In this document: positions 36,150 through 49,059 of the stretch, in pieces
Layout of the letters: the number at the start of each line of letters is the position of its first letter
How positions within the stretch are numbered: the stretch's first letter is position 1
Assembly: GCF_009870125.1 (NCBI RefSeq)
Contig: NC_046682.1
Coordinates: 1,240,001 to 1,304,000, forward strand
Direction of reading: 5' to 3'
Source: Drosophila pseudoobscura
Taxonomy: Eukaryota; Arthropoda; Insecta; Diptera; Drosophilidae
Length of the DNA: 64,000 nt
Made by a program: the position numbers and the translations under genes
The notes under the pieces: generated by a model
What the model was told of the DNA's origin: nothing
Seen by the model: only the letters and a program-made list of their open reading frames with translations
The model's database searches: none

Positions 36150-37430
36150 GGAGCACCAACAAAAATAGCACCAGTAACTGTTTTATGTAATGGCTTCTAC
36201 TTTTCTGAGCTTCTTTATATTTTAAGTTCTTGATTGAATTAAAAATCGGTGGCTTTAGGTGATTGTGACAAGAAAGTTAAAAAATTTAAGTAATTATGGG
36301 TCTTGGAAAGCACTAAAGTGAAGAAAAGAGCCAAAGGTTCAAAACTTTCATTTCAGAAGGCAGGACCTATGCTAAGGATTGGCTGTCTGTTTTTAAAACA
36401 AAAATGATTAGCAATGCTTTAAAATATGTTTTCAATAAGAAACAGATGGACGAAAGGCCGCGATATCCCCATTTCTCGTCAAGTACCAAAAAAGTTAGAT
36501 CTTGTTTACAAGAACGTAAAATAGGTACTCGTAGTCCAAGGAAAATTCCACTTTTCACGGGAAGGCATAGGGCAAAAAAAAGTTTGGTATGCAAAATAGC
36601 AGTAAAGTTGGGACAAAGAAAAATGGAGAAACACCCTGTGGTCCGACTAAAGCCAAAATTTATTTTTTGGTGTAAAAGGGTCTTGTTCTTGTGTGAAACG
36701 ACTACCGAATGCAGAATACAATCCCCTGACTCACATGTAAATTTATTAGACATAGAAAAGCAACCAAAATCGTATGGGCATGATTTTCGTACTAGGCAAC
36801 ATGTCTATGTCAATATCAAAGAAACAGTGATACTGCTTTATGCAGAATACGAAATAGAGTTGTTTTGTGTCTTCCAGCAAGAAAATGACCCAAAAAACTA
36901 GAAAGAAAGCTCGAAAGTAGTTCGAGCACAATTCACTTACTTACATGAACTCCATTGCTAATATTTTGGGTTAAGTTAAAAAATATGTTTTTAATGCGGA
37001 ACCAAAGAACAATAAAGATCTTTGGAGTATCCTGCATGGTTCGTGGATCAATATCCCAAGGAAAAGATGCGAAAATTAGGTGAGCTTTAATGTCAATATG
37101 TTAAGCTGCTGTTGTTGCTGCCAAAGGTTTTACAACAAAATGCCAACCTTTAAATACAACTAAAGTAACATAATTTACAAACAAATGAGGAAAGTTTCTT
37201 TGTATTTTATAATTTTTTGATTTCTTTGTAAATTGGTTATATTTTTGTTGGTGCCCAAATTTCTGGTAAAATCCTTTTCTTTCCAAATATTTTTATTTGG
37301 AGTTTGCAAATCATACCAGTGCTCTGGGATACGATAAATTATAACTTATATATTAGTCATTAGAACCATTACTTAAGCAAAATCCGTCAATTACACATCA
37401 GTCCCCTGGTGCTATTTTTTACGGCGTAGC
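36150..37430 (+). mobile_element. Full-length but dead Tc1-like transposon
   Basis: About 1.28 kb, with inverted ends sharing AAAAATAGCACCAG and a following ACTG..TGTAAT stretch (near 36160-36195 and 37385-37422). The plus strand encodes a DD34E transposase in pieces: RSPRKIPLFTGRHRAKK, then in a shifted frame WDKEKWRNTLWSD, a stop where Tc1 has the Glu of SDES, then VKRLPNAEYNP, then VNIKETVILLYAEYEIELFC, VFQQENDPK and a degenerate C-terminus (KNNKDLWSILHGSWINIPRK). Nonsense codons and frameshifts exclude activity. The exact outer ends are uncertain. Confidence 0.8.
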
Positions 37431-37857
37431 TGTATATGTAAATATGTATGTACATAAGTATGTGCACGGTCACAACATAAGGGAATGGGAATGAACGTAA
37501 ATTTATTCACGAAAATTGTCATATATACATAGGTTCATCACTGTTAGCGTTTTTCCTTACACACCAAAAACCTTGAACGAATTCGCAATTGCATGTGTAC
37601 GTACATATGGATGTATCTGTATCTACGTACACACAGATACAATTCCGAAAAATGTATTTTTGCTTTTGAGTGTAAGTATAGTACGGTTGATTTATGAGCG
37701 TGTATTAAATTTGTGAGGAACTTCTGTCCTCAAACTTCAAAAACCAACATAAAATACAAAACTAGCATTTTAATTACTTAAAGTTTTTAATTTAAATAAA
37801 ATCACAAATACGTACACACACACACACACACACGCACTTTTTCACGACCGACGAAAA

Positions 37858-38245
37858 CAGTGTGACCTGATCCTCGGAAATGTAACAAAATATACCGTCT
37901 CATTTTCAACATGTATTATAAATATACCAATGAGAAAACGAACGAAGCCCACTTAAGCCCCCTATATTAAAACAAAAGAAAACAAACAACTTGACTTAAA
38001 CCGCGGATACATTAACGTAATTTCTAATAGCATTTCTTGTAGGTCCATCCAATCCTTTATATTTGCTTAAAAAATACCACGATAACTGCGATAAAATTCT
38101 TCAAGTTTCATCATTTTCGTGGCTAATATTTCAATACCCACTGGTCGGCAATGGGTAAATCTCTCTATGTCTATGAACGAAAATCATAGTCCTCAATTTT
38201 GGTAGTCGGCTGAATATTACTAGCTTGATAGGACCCTCATCCCTA
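37858..38245 (-). repeat. Further copy of the hAT-associated repeat end, interrupted
   Basis: Starts with CAGTGTGACC, then CCTCGGAAAT and AAATATACCGTCTCATTTTC, as in the reverse-oriented copy at 16646. It is interrupted by unrelated DNA and resumes with CGGCTGAATATTACTAGCTTG near 38205. The DRE and the last base of Motif 1 are not preserved here. This shows the family is dispersed and decaying where no gene depends on it. Confidence 0.5.
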
Positions 38246-40340
38246 AACACAGTAGTTTATCCCATTGATGATTTAATTTTCTATCAGATATGCAAATTTT
38301 AAATGCTTACTTCTATTTGGTTGTGCCTTATATAAGGTTTTAACAAAAAAGGTCAAAACATGAAACGTAAATAGTACGGAATGTCTCGTTATTTTTGAAT
38401 GGTTTTCAAGCTGATTTGAAACGTAATTAACAATCAGGCAGGCTCCGGTTTTAACTTATTTTTGCGTTTTAAACATAAACGCCCGTTTCCGGGAAAATAT
38501 GCAGCGTGATACAAATGATTTTTATTTCAATTTCTCGTTTTAAAGCAAAACGACGGCAGAAAGTGCGCGACTTGGGACGATGAAGTCTTCTTAGATGCAA
38601 CACCTAAGTATTTAACATGTCCGACGAACTGTGATGCATGCATATTGAAAACGGGTAAACCTGGTAAACCTGTAACCGAAACCTGTAAAGTACTGCACTT
38701 AAATACACACTTGTTGCTGCTGATAATAAATAATAGTAAAATATCGAAAAAAAAATTCATTACATCCCGACTGGAAATCGAATCCCGGTGTCTACATATA
38801 CATGAATATATTTTATTGTAAATATTCCATTGAAAATATTAATTATACATTAATAAATAATATTATAATATATAATATGCCAAAATTATATTCAATAGAA
38901 AATATGAATAAAAAAATAGAAATAGCGGCTATTGTTTTACACAAATATTCCATCGATTCTCTGCAGCCCTAGCTAAATACCGTTACCGCCGTTACTATTC
39001 TAAATACCATTCTAGTATATTTCAGCTCCATCTCTGACATGGCCGTGGGAAAATGGTGCCATGGACAGCTGAGTGGGCAACGATAACGATATTTTTTTTG
39101 ATTCGAGATGGCCAGATCAATGTGACCAGCGAACTTGGTTTTAATCAAGACACAGAATCCAATGATTGTTCTTTTGCTAACAACTGATCTCGGAGCAGAA
39201 ATAAAAAATTAAACAAGTGATAAGAGAAAGAGAGAGAAAGACAGTTAACTCCTACATCCGGCTGGAAAGAACAAGATAAAAGTGCAACGCAAAGACAGTG
39301 CTTTATCTCGAGGCTTTCCATCTTTGATTGCACCCTGTACTTAATTGATCTTCGATTGATCGGATTGATTTGATTTGATCGCTTCGCTTTGTTTTTGTTT
39401 CCCTTGTATATTATTTTTTAGTAGCCAAAAACAGACGAGATAACAACGTAACGTAGCGCCATTCTATACTATGTTAATTAATTAAATAAGAGTGTATGAT
39501 AATTATTTTCCATATATATCATATACATTTTTTTGTATTTTATAAAAAATCCGTAGATGGATTACAAGATCACGACACCGATCCAGACATGAACTAATAT
39601 TAAACATTGTATGTATTGTAAATTGTATGTAAATTTATTTAAAATTAAAATTCTCAGGTGGTGAATGAATTTTGCGTGAGTCTCACCCTACCCCCTTCCA
39701 TGGACAGAAGTCTTCTTCTTCCAAAATTTTTAATTTTACAGAAGTTCAGTAGACACCAGAGGTGTCTGTGCAAGAGACAAAACAAAAGATTATGTATTCC
39801 GTACTAATTTATCGTAAAATGTGATCGATCATGATAAGGACCAAAATCATTTTCTATCAATAGCTTGATACATCAATCATCACTATTCCTTTATAAACCA
39901 AAGTCGCTTCACCTTTGTAAGAATGGAAAAACTACAACTTTAAGACTTGATTCGCAAGAACAATCCGAGTTTTAAATTAACAAAATCTGAAACCCCCAAG
40001 TCAGACAAAGCAGAGAAAGGATAGCCTAAAAGAGAATTGAATGAATCGTCGAACGAAAGTTAAAATGTAATTGTTCCTGATCAAATATCTTGGTATTGTA
40101 TTGTTTAGTATTTTCTAATAACCTATTCGCACAAATAGGCGACCAAATTCCACGAATACATGAATAGTTAAAAATTGTATAAATTTGCTCAAAATATGTT
40201 GTTTAGCCCATTCATAGAAGAAAAAAGTTATTAACCTATCTAACTTAACATGGAAAAATGTACAAATGCTCTTCACCAATGCTTAGTTTAATACCTTTGG
40301 CTTACGTGTTTTCCGCGAAACGTTTACGAACACTAATTTT
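38246..40340. other. Intergenic between Pur-alpha and Thd1
   Basis: AT-rich sequence. The minus-strand ORF at 38527-38760 contains HVKYLGV, a phrase common in LINE reverse transcriptases, but not enough to call an element. A tRNA-like T-arm (GGGATTCGATTTCC on the minus strand) lies near 38765-38800. GTATATTT and CAGCTG elements occur near 39020-39080. No gene is seen. Confidence 0.4.
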
Positions 40341-40346
40341 TCGTTT

Positions 40347-40630
40347 TGTCTCTCTCGCAGCAGACTTGACATAATCCCAATCACAAGCTTTTGAGCTTTC
40401 GTCTTTCAATTGCTTTCAAATTTGGAGAGAGATAGTCTCACGAACGCGTCCGGCTCGAGCAATCACCGCTGTACTCGAAAAAATCACCATCAAACCTGAA
40501 AAAAGTTGTCGAAATAGCAGCAGAATAAATGGCAGCTGTATCTCAATGCCGCCCAATGTATTTGTATCTCTCTCGCAGCAGTCTTAACTTAATCACAATC
40601 AAAAGCTTAAAGCTTTCGTCTTTCAATTGC
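40347..40630. repeat. Imperfect direct duplication of about 67 bp upstream of Thd1
   Basis: 40347-40413 and 40563-40630 share TCTCTCTCGCAGCAG, then a variable stretch with AATC..AATCA, AAGCTT and AGCTTTCGTCTTTCAATTGC. The copies are roughly 80 percent alike and about 215 bp apart, just before a plausible non-coding first exon. This is a possible promoter or UTR duplication. Confidence 0.65.
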
Positions 40631-40639
40631 GGCATTTTA

Positions 40640-43449
40640 GTGGAGACGGTTCGTGGCTCGTCGGGTTTTATTGAATAGCAGCTAAAAAATATCCATACAT
40701 CATATCCATAGTTTTGTTTTGATTCCCGTGATTGTGATTCCCAGCAATCTGCAGTTATTTAATGCGCGTTTTGTGACACTCTAATACAAGCGAAACGTGA
40801 GTACATATCTATGTACTAGTCGCATGCATATTATGTAAATATATATCTACATAAATACTTATTTCTTGCTGGCTGGGGCTGCTGCTGCTCTTGCTCTCCC
40901 CTCCCCATCCGCATCCACTGAGAAAAGCCAGAAATACATGCATGTGTACATAATAAAATACGAGTACCGTACCGCCGACCGACTCGCTGTTATTATACAT
41001 ATCTTTTGTGAACCGAATGAGAATGTGTTCGTATGTTTTGTACGAATTGGCCTTAGTGCTTATGTTAACGATATCTAAATTATTAGTTCAATCTATACTA
41101 TATACATAGGTTATATTTTGGATCATATCTTCCTGTCTCGTTGTCATGAAACTTTTTGAATAATGACTACAATCGTAACTGCAATACTGTCCGGGAATCA
41201 TTGACATTATAGCATTCGAGCATATGATATGTACATATGTATGTACTTATGTATGCACACATGTACATAGTATTTCCACGTATGTACATGAACCGGTTGA
41301 TATGATGTATGTATGTATCGATCAATTGATATCTGGCTACAGATTCCCGACTATAGCCAATTGGCTACCACCACAAAAGGCGCCAATTTGAATGATGTGT
41401 GTTGTGAATGCTACTGCTTCAGGTGTTCGAATAGTTACAAATGTGCGCCTCAGTTGTTAAGTGTGTTCCTATTCGTAGTGTGCTATTAATTTTCCATGAT
41501 GTTTTCTGAATATACTGGCCTGCACGAATGGCCAACCCAGCTCCAGCTCCCCATGACATCCCAGCAGAAACCACCCACCTACCCCATTTCAGCTCCTGCG
41601 TTGGATGCACTGTTTTGTTCTTGGTTCGATCTGTGTTAGCTTTCGACTCTCTCGGTTTGGGTCTGACTCAGTTGCTTTCGGGGCTCTTTCGTGACAGGGA
41701 TACGTTGTACATGTGAACGAATGCGAATACGTATACTATACGCCTACATGCATATACATATGTACTTTGATAAACAGGGTGCCCGTGGCCCTACGCTGTT
41801 GCATAAACACTCAAGGGTGCAAATATGATTAGCTATACAGTTTTCTTTTCATTACTTGATTTTCGGCGTATAGCCAAATACTATAATATCACACTTATAC
41901 CATCATATAATACCACCTAGCTAAAGTTTTTTGTTCTTTATTAGATGAGACGTTGGATCCGTACAGTGCAAAATATATCTATTATACAAGTATAATGATA
42001 AAGTACAAAACCCAACCTAATGGTATGCGCAAAAGGACTTACTAGGAAAAGTTAATTCACATTTACGTTAATATCTTTAGTAAATGATAAAAATTTAATT
42101 GAAGATATGTATATTGTTTAGTATCAATCCCGTTTTCGGTGTCGAACCCTGTAATTCTGAATAACTGTACACACAGCCCCACACATGCACACAGCCACAC
42201 AATATATGAGCTTTTTCGTCAGTGCGGTGCGTACTGGTTTGGATGTTGTTGCTGACTTTGCTAAACTTTCTGGTACAGTAGTTTGGACACACATGTATGT
42301 ACGCGTAGGTATATGTATAAACATACATACAGTCAGACATAGCTACATAAGTGCATATAAGATATGTATGTTTGGATGTACATACATACATATGTATGTA
42401 CACAAGTATATGCATAACTTGCCATTGCCATTTTTCGCTTCGTTGCATTTGGGGGTTTTGCTTAAATATTATGTGTATGCATATTTCAATCTGTATACGT
42501 AGTCTAGGGTATGGTATGGTATTTGTAAATAACTTGTAACTTCCTATAGGCACTTAGATTCATCACAGTCGTAAATATGTATGTACATACAGATGTATAT
42601 ATACATAGCCAACATAATGTGCTGCCTAATATTTTTAAACAGCGATAATGATTGTAGATTCATTCACTCTACAATTGATGCAGTTATGTATACTTTCTGT
42701 AGAAGTAAAAATATATACATTTGCATATACACACATATACTATATATAATTCATTTTATATTATACTCATATGTAGAGAGTATATCACTTGCCACGTGCA
42801 CGATCAGTCGCTCAAGTCGATCTTTGTGTGTCCATTACCTGTGAGGTGTAAGGGTATACTGAATTCATGCAAAAGTATATATCTACATATGTATGTAACA
42901 TATATATTCTTTTACTATGTAGGGATTTGCTGGGTAAATGGGTATGGAAGAAAGGACACCACTGTTTTTTTTTAAATCTGTTTACTGGGAATATTAGTCA
43001 GGCACGAACTATACTTAGTTGACGAACTGTAATAATATACGAACAGTTGACTCTGCAATAATTATTCGATTATTGATGCTAATGAAGGATCAACGTGCAT
43101 ATGTATAAAATTTATGTATATTGTGTGAGCTAGTAACACATAAACGAAATGAATGCTTAGAATACTAACAAAAAAACACTATATTTTGACACATTTATAA
43201 TATGTCTTCCGTTTTTTTTATGCCCCATCTTTTCAGTCGTAGATTTGACGTGTCTGCTACTTTATTCTACTTATTCGGCGCGAATAACTCCTCTATAAAG
43301 CCATGAGAAGCGCACGGAAACTTATGTGATCAACTAAGAAAAACATATTCAGGTAGAATTAGATATCGACAAGTGAATCGGGATGGAATCGGGATAAAAC
43401 GATTAATAACCACAGTTTTATATATAAATGGGCGTTTAATAACAAGGAG
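40640..43449 (+). promoter_or_regulatory. Putative 5' UTR exon and first intron of Thd1
   Basis: A strong donor AAAC|GTGAGTACAT at 40796 and an acceptor ATCTTTTCAG ending at 43236 could bound a 2.4-kb 5' UTR intron, with the second UTR exon running from 43237 into the Thd1 ATG at 43450. The interval is rich in ATGTATGTA microsatellites and contains only overlapping chance ORFs. The splice sites are visible; their use is inferred. Confidence 0.4.
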
Positions 43450-46400
43450 ATGCAAGTGGAAAGGTTATTGCCAGAGAAGATCCCACTGATAAGTAGTTCC
43501 TTTACACATACGCCTAAAGTAGCTCCAATAGTCTTAAGAATATTGCCAACGCGAGAAAATATATCTTTCGCCGGTCAGGAAGGTTTAATTAGAATCCTGC
43601 AAGCGGCCTTGACTGACCTAAGTGTAAAGCAGAGAACAAAGGAGCCCACTGGTATTGAAATGGCATCTTCTGAGGATGGCAATTTGGGCACGACAACAGA
43701 GACAGTGACTATGACTGCGACATCGTCTGCGTCAGCATCAAACCCATATCATAGTAGTTCAACCCATAGTAACTCCAGCAAGGGTGCCGGGCGTTCGAAT
43801 AATTGCAAGCGCCAGAAGTTTTGCGGTTTAGTGGAAACACCTAGCAGGAGCGGCGGTGATCTCGATGATTCCATTCAAGCTCCTGACGTGGCCCCGAATA
43901 AAAGTGTAGGAGATAGCGACGAATCTCAACAACAACAGCCACATCAATCTGTCACCGTTGAGAAGGCACAACCATTGCCAGTTCCAGCTCTCGATAGCTC
44001 CAGTAACTGTGGGAGCAGTAAGAGTCCTCAAAAGATTGGAGGCTATGATGACGATCTCTATATTGCCCCGGAGCAGGCTCTGGTTACGAGCGTGGAGTTG
44101 GTAGTGCCAGCGCCACAGACAGCAGCTGTACGACACTTGGAGGAGCCATGTAATGGGTCAGGGGGAGACTCATCTTTGATCAACACCAACAAACGGCAGT
44201 ACAATTCGGGTGCTCTCTATGATGCCACTGGTTCCTCCAATTCGACAAAATATTTTTCAAATGATAAAATCGATGGTTGTGTAAATGACTCCTCCAATTT
44301 GAATGTAAGAATTCCTACTAACTTAGCATTAGCAGCAGCAACTGGTGATATTTTGCTGGCAGATCGAAGGGCTTCGATATGGGCTCCACATGATGAGGAG
44401 CAAGTGCAGGTAACAACGCCAGAGACAACGGCACCAGACGACACCAAGCAGGGTTCTGTGAATGTAGGCTCAGAGCTGCCTTATCGAACGGTACAGCAGC
44501 AACGACACTCTGAACTGTTGCTTCAGATCGAGAAAGAAAGCTCAGGAGCAAGTGAAGGACTTCCATTAGCCCTGCAGCATCATCATGATAATTCGACACA
44601 GAGCCAATACGGGCAACAACAAATCCTTGATAGTCAGCTGCATAGCAATATGTATGCACAAATGATGCAACAACAGCACCACCATCAGCAGAACATTCAT
44701 GAGCAAAACTCCCGAAATCAGCAGCACGCAAACTACTCCAGCTATAACCCACATTTTCAGCATTCTGAACTCTTTGGAGTACATCACAGTGATCATCATC
44801 GCCAGCAGCAGCAACAGCTTCCACATCACATGGAGTGTCATGGGCATCTGCATCAGCCATCTCCTCTTGGCCAGCAGCAGCAACAGCAGCAGCAGCAACA
44901 ACAGCAACAACAACAACAGCAAATACACGAAGCTTATCACGATCTCATTATGGATGATTTTCACGAAGATCCAAACTCGGCGTACAAATTGTAAGTAATG
45001 AAAAGTATTCAGTAAAATAGGTATAATAATACTCTGATGTACTGAAGAATGTCTTATCGGCAGTATCATAATGAAATGGTTAATATTTTCTTGTGATTTT
45101 ATGTTTTTATTCTCTATCTTAAATTTTTCCGCATTCTGTTATTACACTTGTCTTTTACAGAACGCTCTCTCCCGGTAATGTGAAGCCGGAAAATCAAGAC
45201 GATGGCTACGAGACCAGTGCTGGCGATGTTCTGACTCCTAATTCCCACAGCTCATCGACACACTCTGTCACACCACAGCATCAGATGCAACACCCCAATA
45301 TTGGGCTAATGCAACTAAGTCAAAGCAAAACGGAAGAGCTGGTGTCATCCCATAATACAGTAGCCGTTGCCGCCCCACCAGCTTCTGGCACCAATGGCAA
45401 TCAGGCACAAGCTCCTCCGCCCCTGCCACATCTTTCCAGCAATGCTAATGCTGCTGGTGTTGATCCATATAGCTTCATGGGCGAGGAGATGCGCATGCTT
45501 TCGCCGGTTAGTCGCCATATAGAGGACGTCGCCTCAAATACGGCAAGTTATGCAGGCGTGCCGGCTCCAATTTCAGTGCCAAGTGGAAACACAGAGTGCT
45601 CTAGAGGGGACATATATCAACATCAGCATCCACAACAGCATATGCGCAACAGCGAGCCTTACAATGACATAGATAAAGTTGAGTCAACTGATAGCTCTCT
45701 CTGCGGTCTGCCATCTAAGCCAACTCCGAAGAAGAGAGGTCGAAAAAAGAAGCTTATAACTGAGGAAGACGCAATGCAAATGTCTGCATCCGTTTCTCAA
45801 CCGGGGTAAGTACTGTCTGCATTTATATATTTGCCACAGGCTTAAGGAAGCGGGTATTTCATATATTTTGATATCGACTTTTGCTCAAAAGAAACTGTGC
45901 CGCTAATTCTGGCTGCGACGATGCTGCTGGCGATTCACTACTGGGAATGAAGCCCAAGGAGCGCAAGAAGCACGACAGATTCAATGGCATGTCCGAGGCG
46001 GAGGTCATTAAAAGGACTATTCCAGACCACCTATGTGATAATCTCGATATCGTTATAGTGAGTTGTAAATTTCGGATGAAATGCGATCACGTCACCTTAT
46101 TTCCCAAACCAAGTCTAGTTTTGAGAGCTATTTTGAAAACCTTTCACTTACATTTTGCAGGTCGGTATAAACCCTGGTCTCTTTGCGGCATATAAGGGAC
46201 ATCACTACGCTGGACCTGGAAATCATTTCTGGAAGTGCCTGTACTTGGCTGGACTCACGCAGGAGCAAATGAGCGCTGATGACGATCACAAGCTGCTTAA
46301 TCATGGCATTGGCTTTACTAATATGGTGGCGCGTGCCACAAAAGGTTCGGCTGACTTGACCAGGAAAGAAATCAAGGAGGGAAGCCGCATATTGCTCGAA

Positions 46401-49059
46401 AAACTGCAAAGATTCCGCCCCAAAGTCGCCGTTTTTAATGGAAAACTTATATTCGAAGTTTTCTCGGGTAAAAAGGAATTTCACTTTGGTCGTCAACCTG
46501 ATCGGGTCGATGGCACTGACACAGTGAGTTGTTATCTACCGACTGTGAATTTCAATCATTTAAATGTCAATACAATTTTTTTATTATTATTTTTTTTCTT
46601 TTGAATTTCCCATACGCGAAAATGACAAAAATTCTATTTTATTGCAGTACATTTGGGTGATGCCTTCATCATCAGCACGATGCGCACAGCTGCCACGCGC
46701 CGCAGATAAAGTTCCCTTCTATGCGGCGCTAAAGAAGTTTCGCGACTTTCTGAATGGTTTAATACCTAACATTGATGAGTCAGAGTGCGTATTCACAGAT
46801 CAGCGCATACGCCAATGCAGTGAGCAGCAGCAGCCTGATGTCAACAATACTATACAACCGCATGCTGAACAGCAAGTTGGCTTGATATTTGTCGATGGCG
46901 GTGGTAGCGAAGGTGGAAGTGTTGAAGGTCCTAGTCAGATGTCTGAGAAATTATTGCCACATATGACTCCTAATGTGCCATCGCCTAACAGTGTAAATGA
47001 ACGCGGAACGTTTGCATACACCGGCGATGATAATACTATAAGAAATGCACCAAACACCACTATTGGGGAAAACACTTATTTGTTTGGACATCAGCAGGCT
47101 TTACCACAGCAGCCTCAAGAGAAAAAGAAACGCGGCAGACCAAAGAAGGTGAAGGGGCAAGAAATTACTGATCCTTCCACAGGAAGCAAAATCACAATGA
47201 GCAGTCAACAAATGGCACACCACGACTTTAATAATATTATGAATCTTTCCATGATTGCGGGTGGAGGCAATCCGGAAATGCCAAAAAAAAAGCGAGGCAG
47301 GCCAAAGAAACTAAAACCCACAATGGATAACATAATACCAGCCAAGCAGCAACATCACCAACATACTAATGCAAATCCCAACTCACAGCCACCAGGATTG
47401 TCTGCCATGCACCCGCTCTCGATGGAACATATTGCATCATCACCACAGAGCAACCATCAGATTCCGCCCAGTCTATACAATACGCCGCCACCTTCGCATA
47501 TACTGTATACGGCATCGGCGTCGCCAATGGCTTCCCCAGCACTAAACTGCAACTACACTCAAATACACGGACATGGAACTCCGCCAGTGGGTCAGTCGGT
47601 TTCTGCTGCTCATGGTACGCCACCTATTCTTGATCAGCAGAATGATCACATGCTGTCCCAAAAACAGAGCCAGCCAATGGGATTAGGCATCGGCATTCGA
47701 GATCAACCGCACCTAGGCGAAACGCCGCCGCCTAATTCTCCAAACATGTGCACCGCAGTCGATTTCGATCAACCAGATGATAACCCTGATGGGCAAGGCC
47801 GGGAGCAGACCCAAGGGCAGGCACAGGAGCAAGGACTCGGCATGGGGCAACAGCAATCGCAAACCGTGGACAAGGCCCAATATGTTAGTCCTGGCCCTGA
47901 AGCAGATGTTAACGCAGTACATTCTCAGGATCATTATCAGCAGTGGATTTCACCGCATACGCATCAAGGCCAGAAACCAATTCTTCAACAAATGCATCAG
48001 CAGCCACAGCCATTGCAGTACCATCAGGAACCGTCGGAGCACTGGCAGCGCTATGAGGAGCAAAATCCCTATTTGCTAATGTCTCCCCACCATCAGCTAG
48101 AGCAGAGTCCTCAACTGGGAAACTTGCAGAGTCAGAACCCAAGTACATCTGTCCAAATCGGGTCAGATGTCGCACGTAAGAGCTTGTCGGGCTTAGAGTC
48201 ACTGGTTGATCAAATCCCCGCTATCAGAGAGCATGATTCCACCCCCATACCACCAGCAACGGCAGCAGCTGCTGCTGCCGCTGTTGAAAGTCGATTATTG
48301 GGTCTACACCAACAGCAGCAGCAACAGAAACGTTGCCACCAGGACAACCCAGTACAGGTGGAGTCAGGCAGATCTGCGAACGACGGTAGCAATGTACTGA
48401 ATAATAATTTTTCTGTTAGCAATCTCGCTGCCTCTGCTGCGACAACGGACAACGTAACTGCATATACCAGCAGGGCGGAAACCCGAGGCAGCAGCGAAAG
48501 TAGTAATAATAATCAGAATAATTGCAGCACCAGCAATGAATATGCCATCCATAGCCCCACCGGTTATCCGCATCATGCCACACATTTGATCACTAGCGCG
48601 TTGGGAGCAACAATAAATAATCCAGAACCACATCCGCATCCACACCCACACACACATCCTCATCCACATACGCATCCACAAATGTATATGGATCATGCGC
48701 ACATTGCCAGTCATATGGCTCATATGCCACCAGTAAATGTGAATTCAGTGTACGCGTCAACAGCATACGGATCGCATCCCCAACATAGCACAGGTGGTCC
48801 AGGCGAATATGCTGCCGCTCATGGCCACTACGGTCTGGGCAGTCCTGTGCAGGCTACAGGCAGCACAACTACATTACATGTGCCAAGTCCAAATTATCCA
48901 TATGCCCACCCGTATAGTCACACCACGCCACAGGCAAACTATCCATCTTATGGTCATCCCCATACCCATCATCACTCCCACCATAATCATCCTACGCATC
49001 ATCTCAGCGTTTTTGATCGTCTCAAGCCGTCCGACATAAGCGGATACGGAGGTTTCTGA
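43450..49059 (+). CDS. Thd1: Thymine-DNA glycosylase with long disordered flanks and AT-hooks
   Basis: Thd1 removes T or U mispaired with G, starting base-excision repair in the nucleus. Five exons: 43450-44990, 45161-45805, 45892-46057, 46161-46523 and 46648-49059. They join in phase to give 1708 residues, against about 410 in vertebrate TDG. The TDG/MUG fold spans about residues 758-945: RFNGMSEAEVIKRTIPDHL, the catalytic GINPG motif (Asn788) in GINPGLFAAYKGHHY, PGNHFWKCLYLAGL, IGFTNMVARAT, VAVFNGKLIFEVFS and MPSSSARCAQLPRA. Flanks are low complexity: a Gln run near 44874-44918, Gln/His-rich and Pro-rich tracts, and a His-Pro repeat near 48630-48680. Three AT-hook-like motifs are visible: PKKRGRKKK (about residue 705), KKKRGRPKK (about 1065) and another KKKRGRPKK (about 1118). 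The ATG at 43450 is the first in frame. An alternative in-frame start lies at 43660. Confidence 0.95.

Noticed and set aside
36404..36901. 165-codon plus-strand ORF as a novel gene
   Set aside because: Read together with neighbouring frames it is a decayed Tc1 transposase (RSPRKIPLFTGRHRAKK, then VFQQENDPK), so it is not a host gene.
38527..38760. Minus-strand ORF with HVKYLGV as a LINE reverse transcriptase
   Set aside because: One short phrase typical of RT thumbs is not enough. No YADD or fingers motifs nearby.
42095..42975. Several ORFs of 60-150 codons on both strands
   Set aside because: They overlap one another, are rich in Tyr, Ile, Cys and His from ATGTATGTA microsatellites, and show no domain. 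They lie in a likely 5' UTR intron of Thd1.
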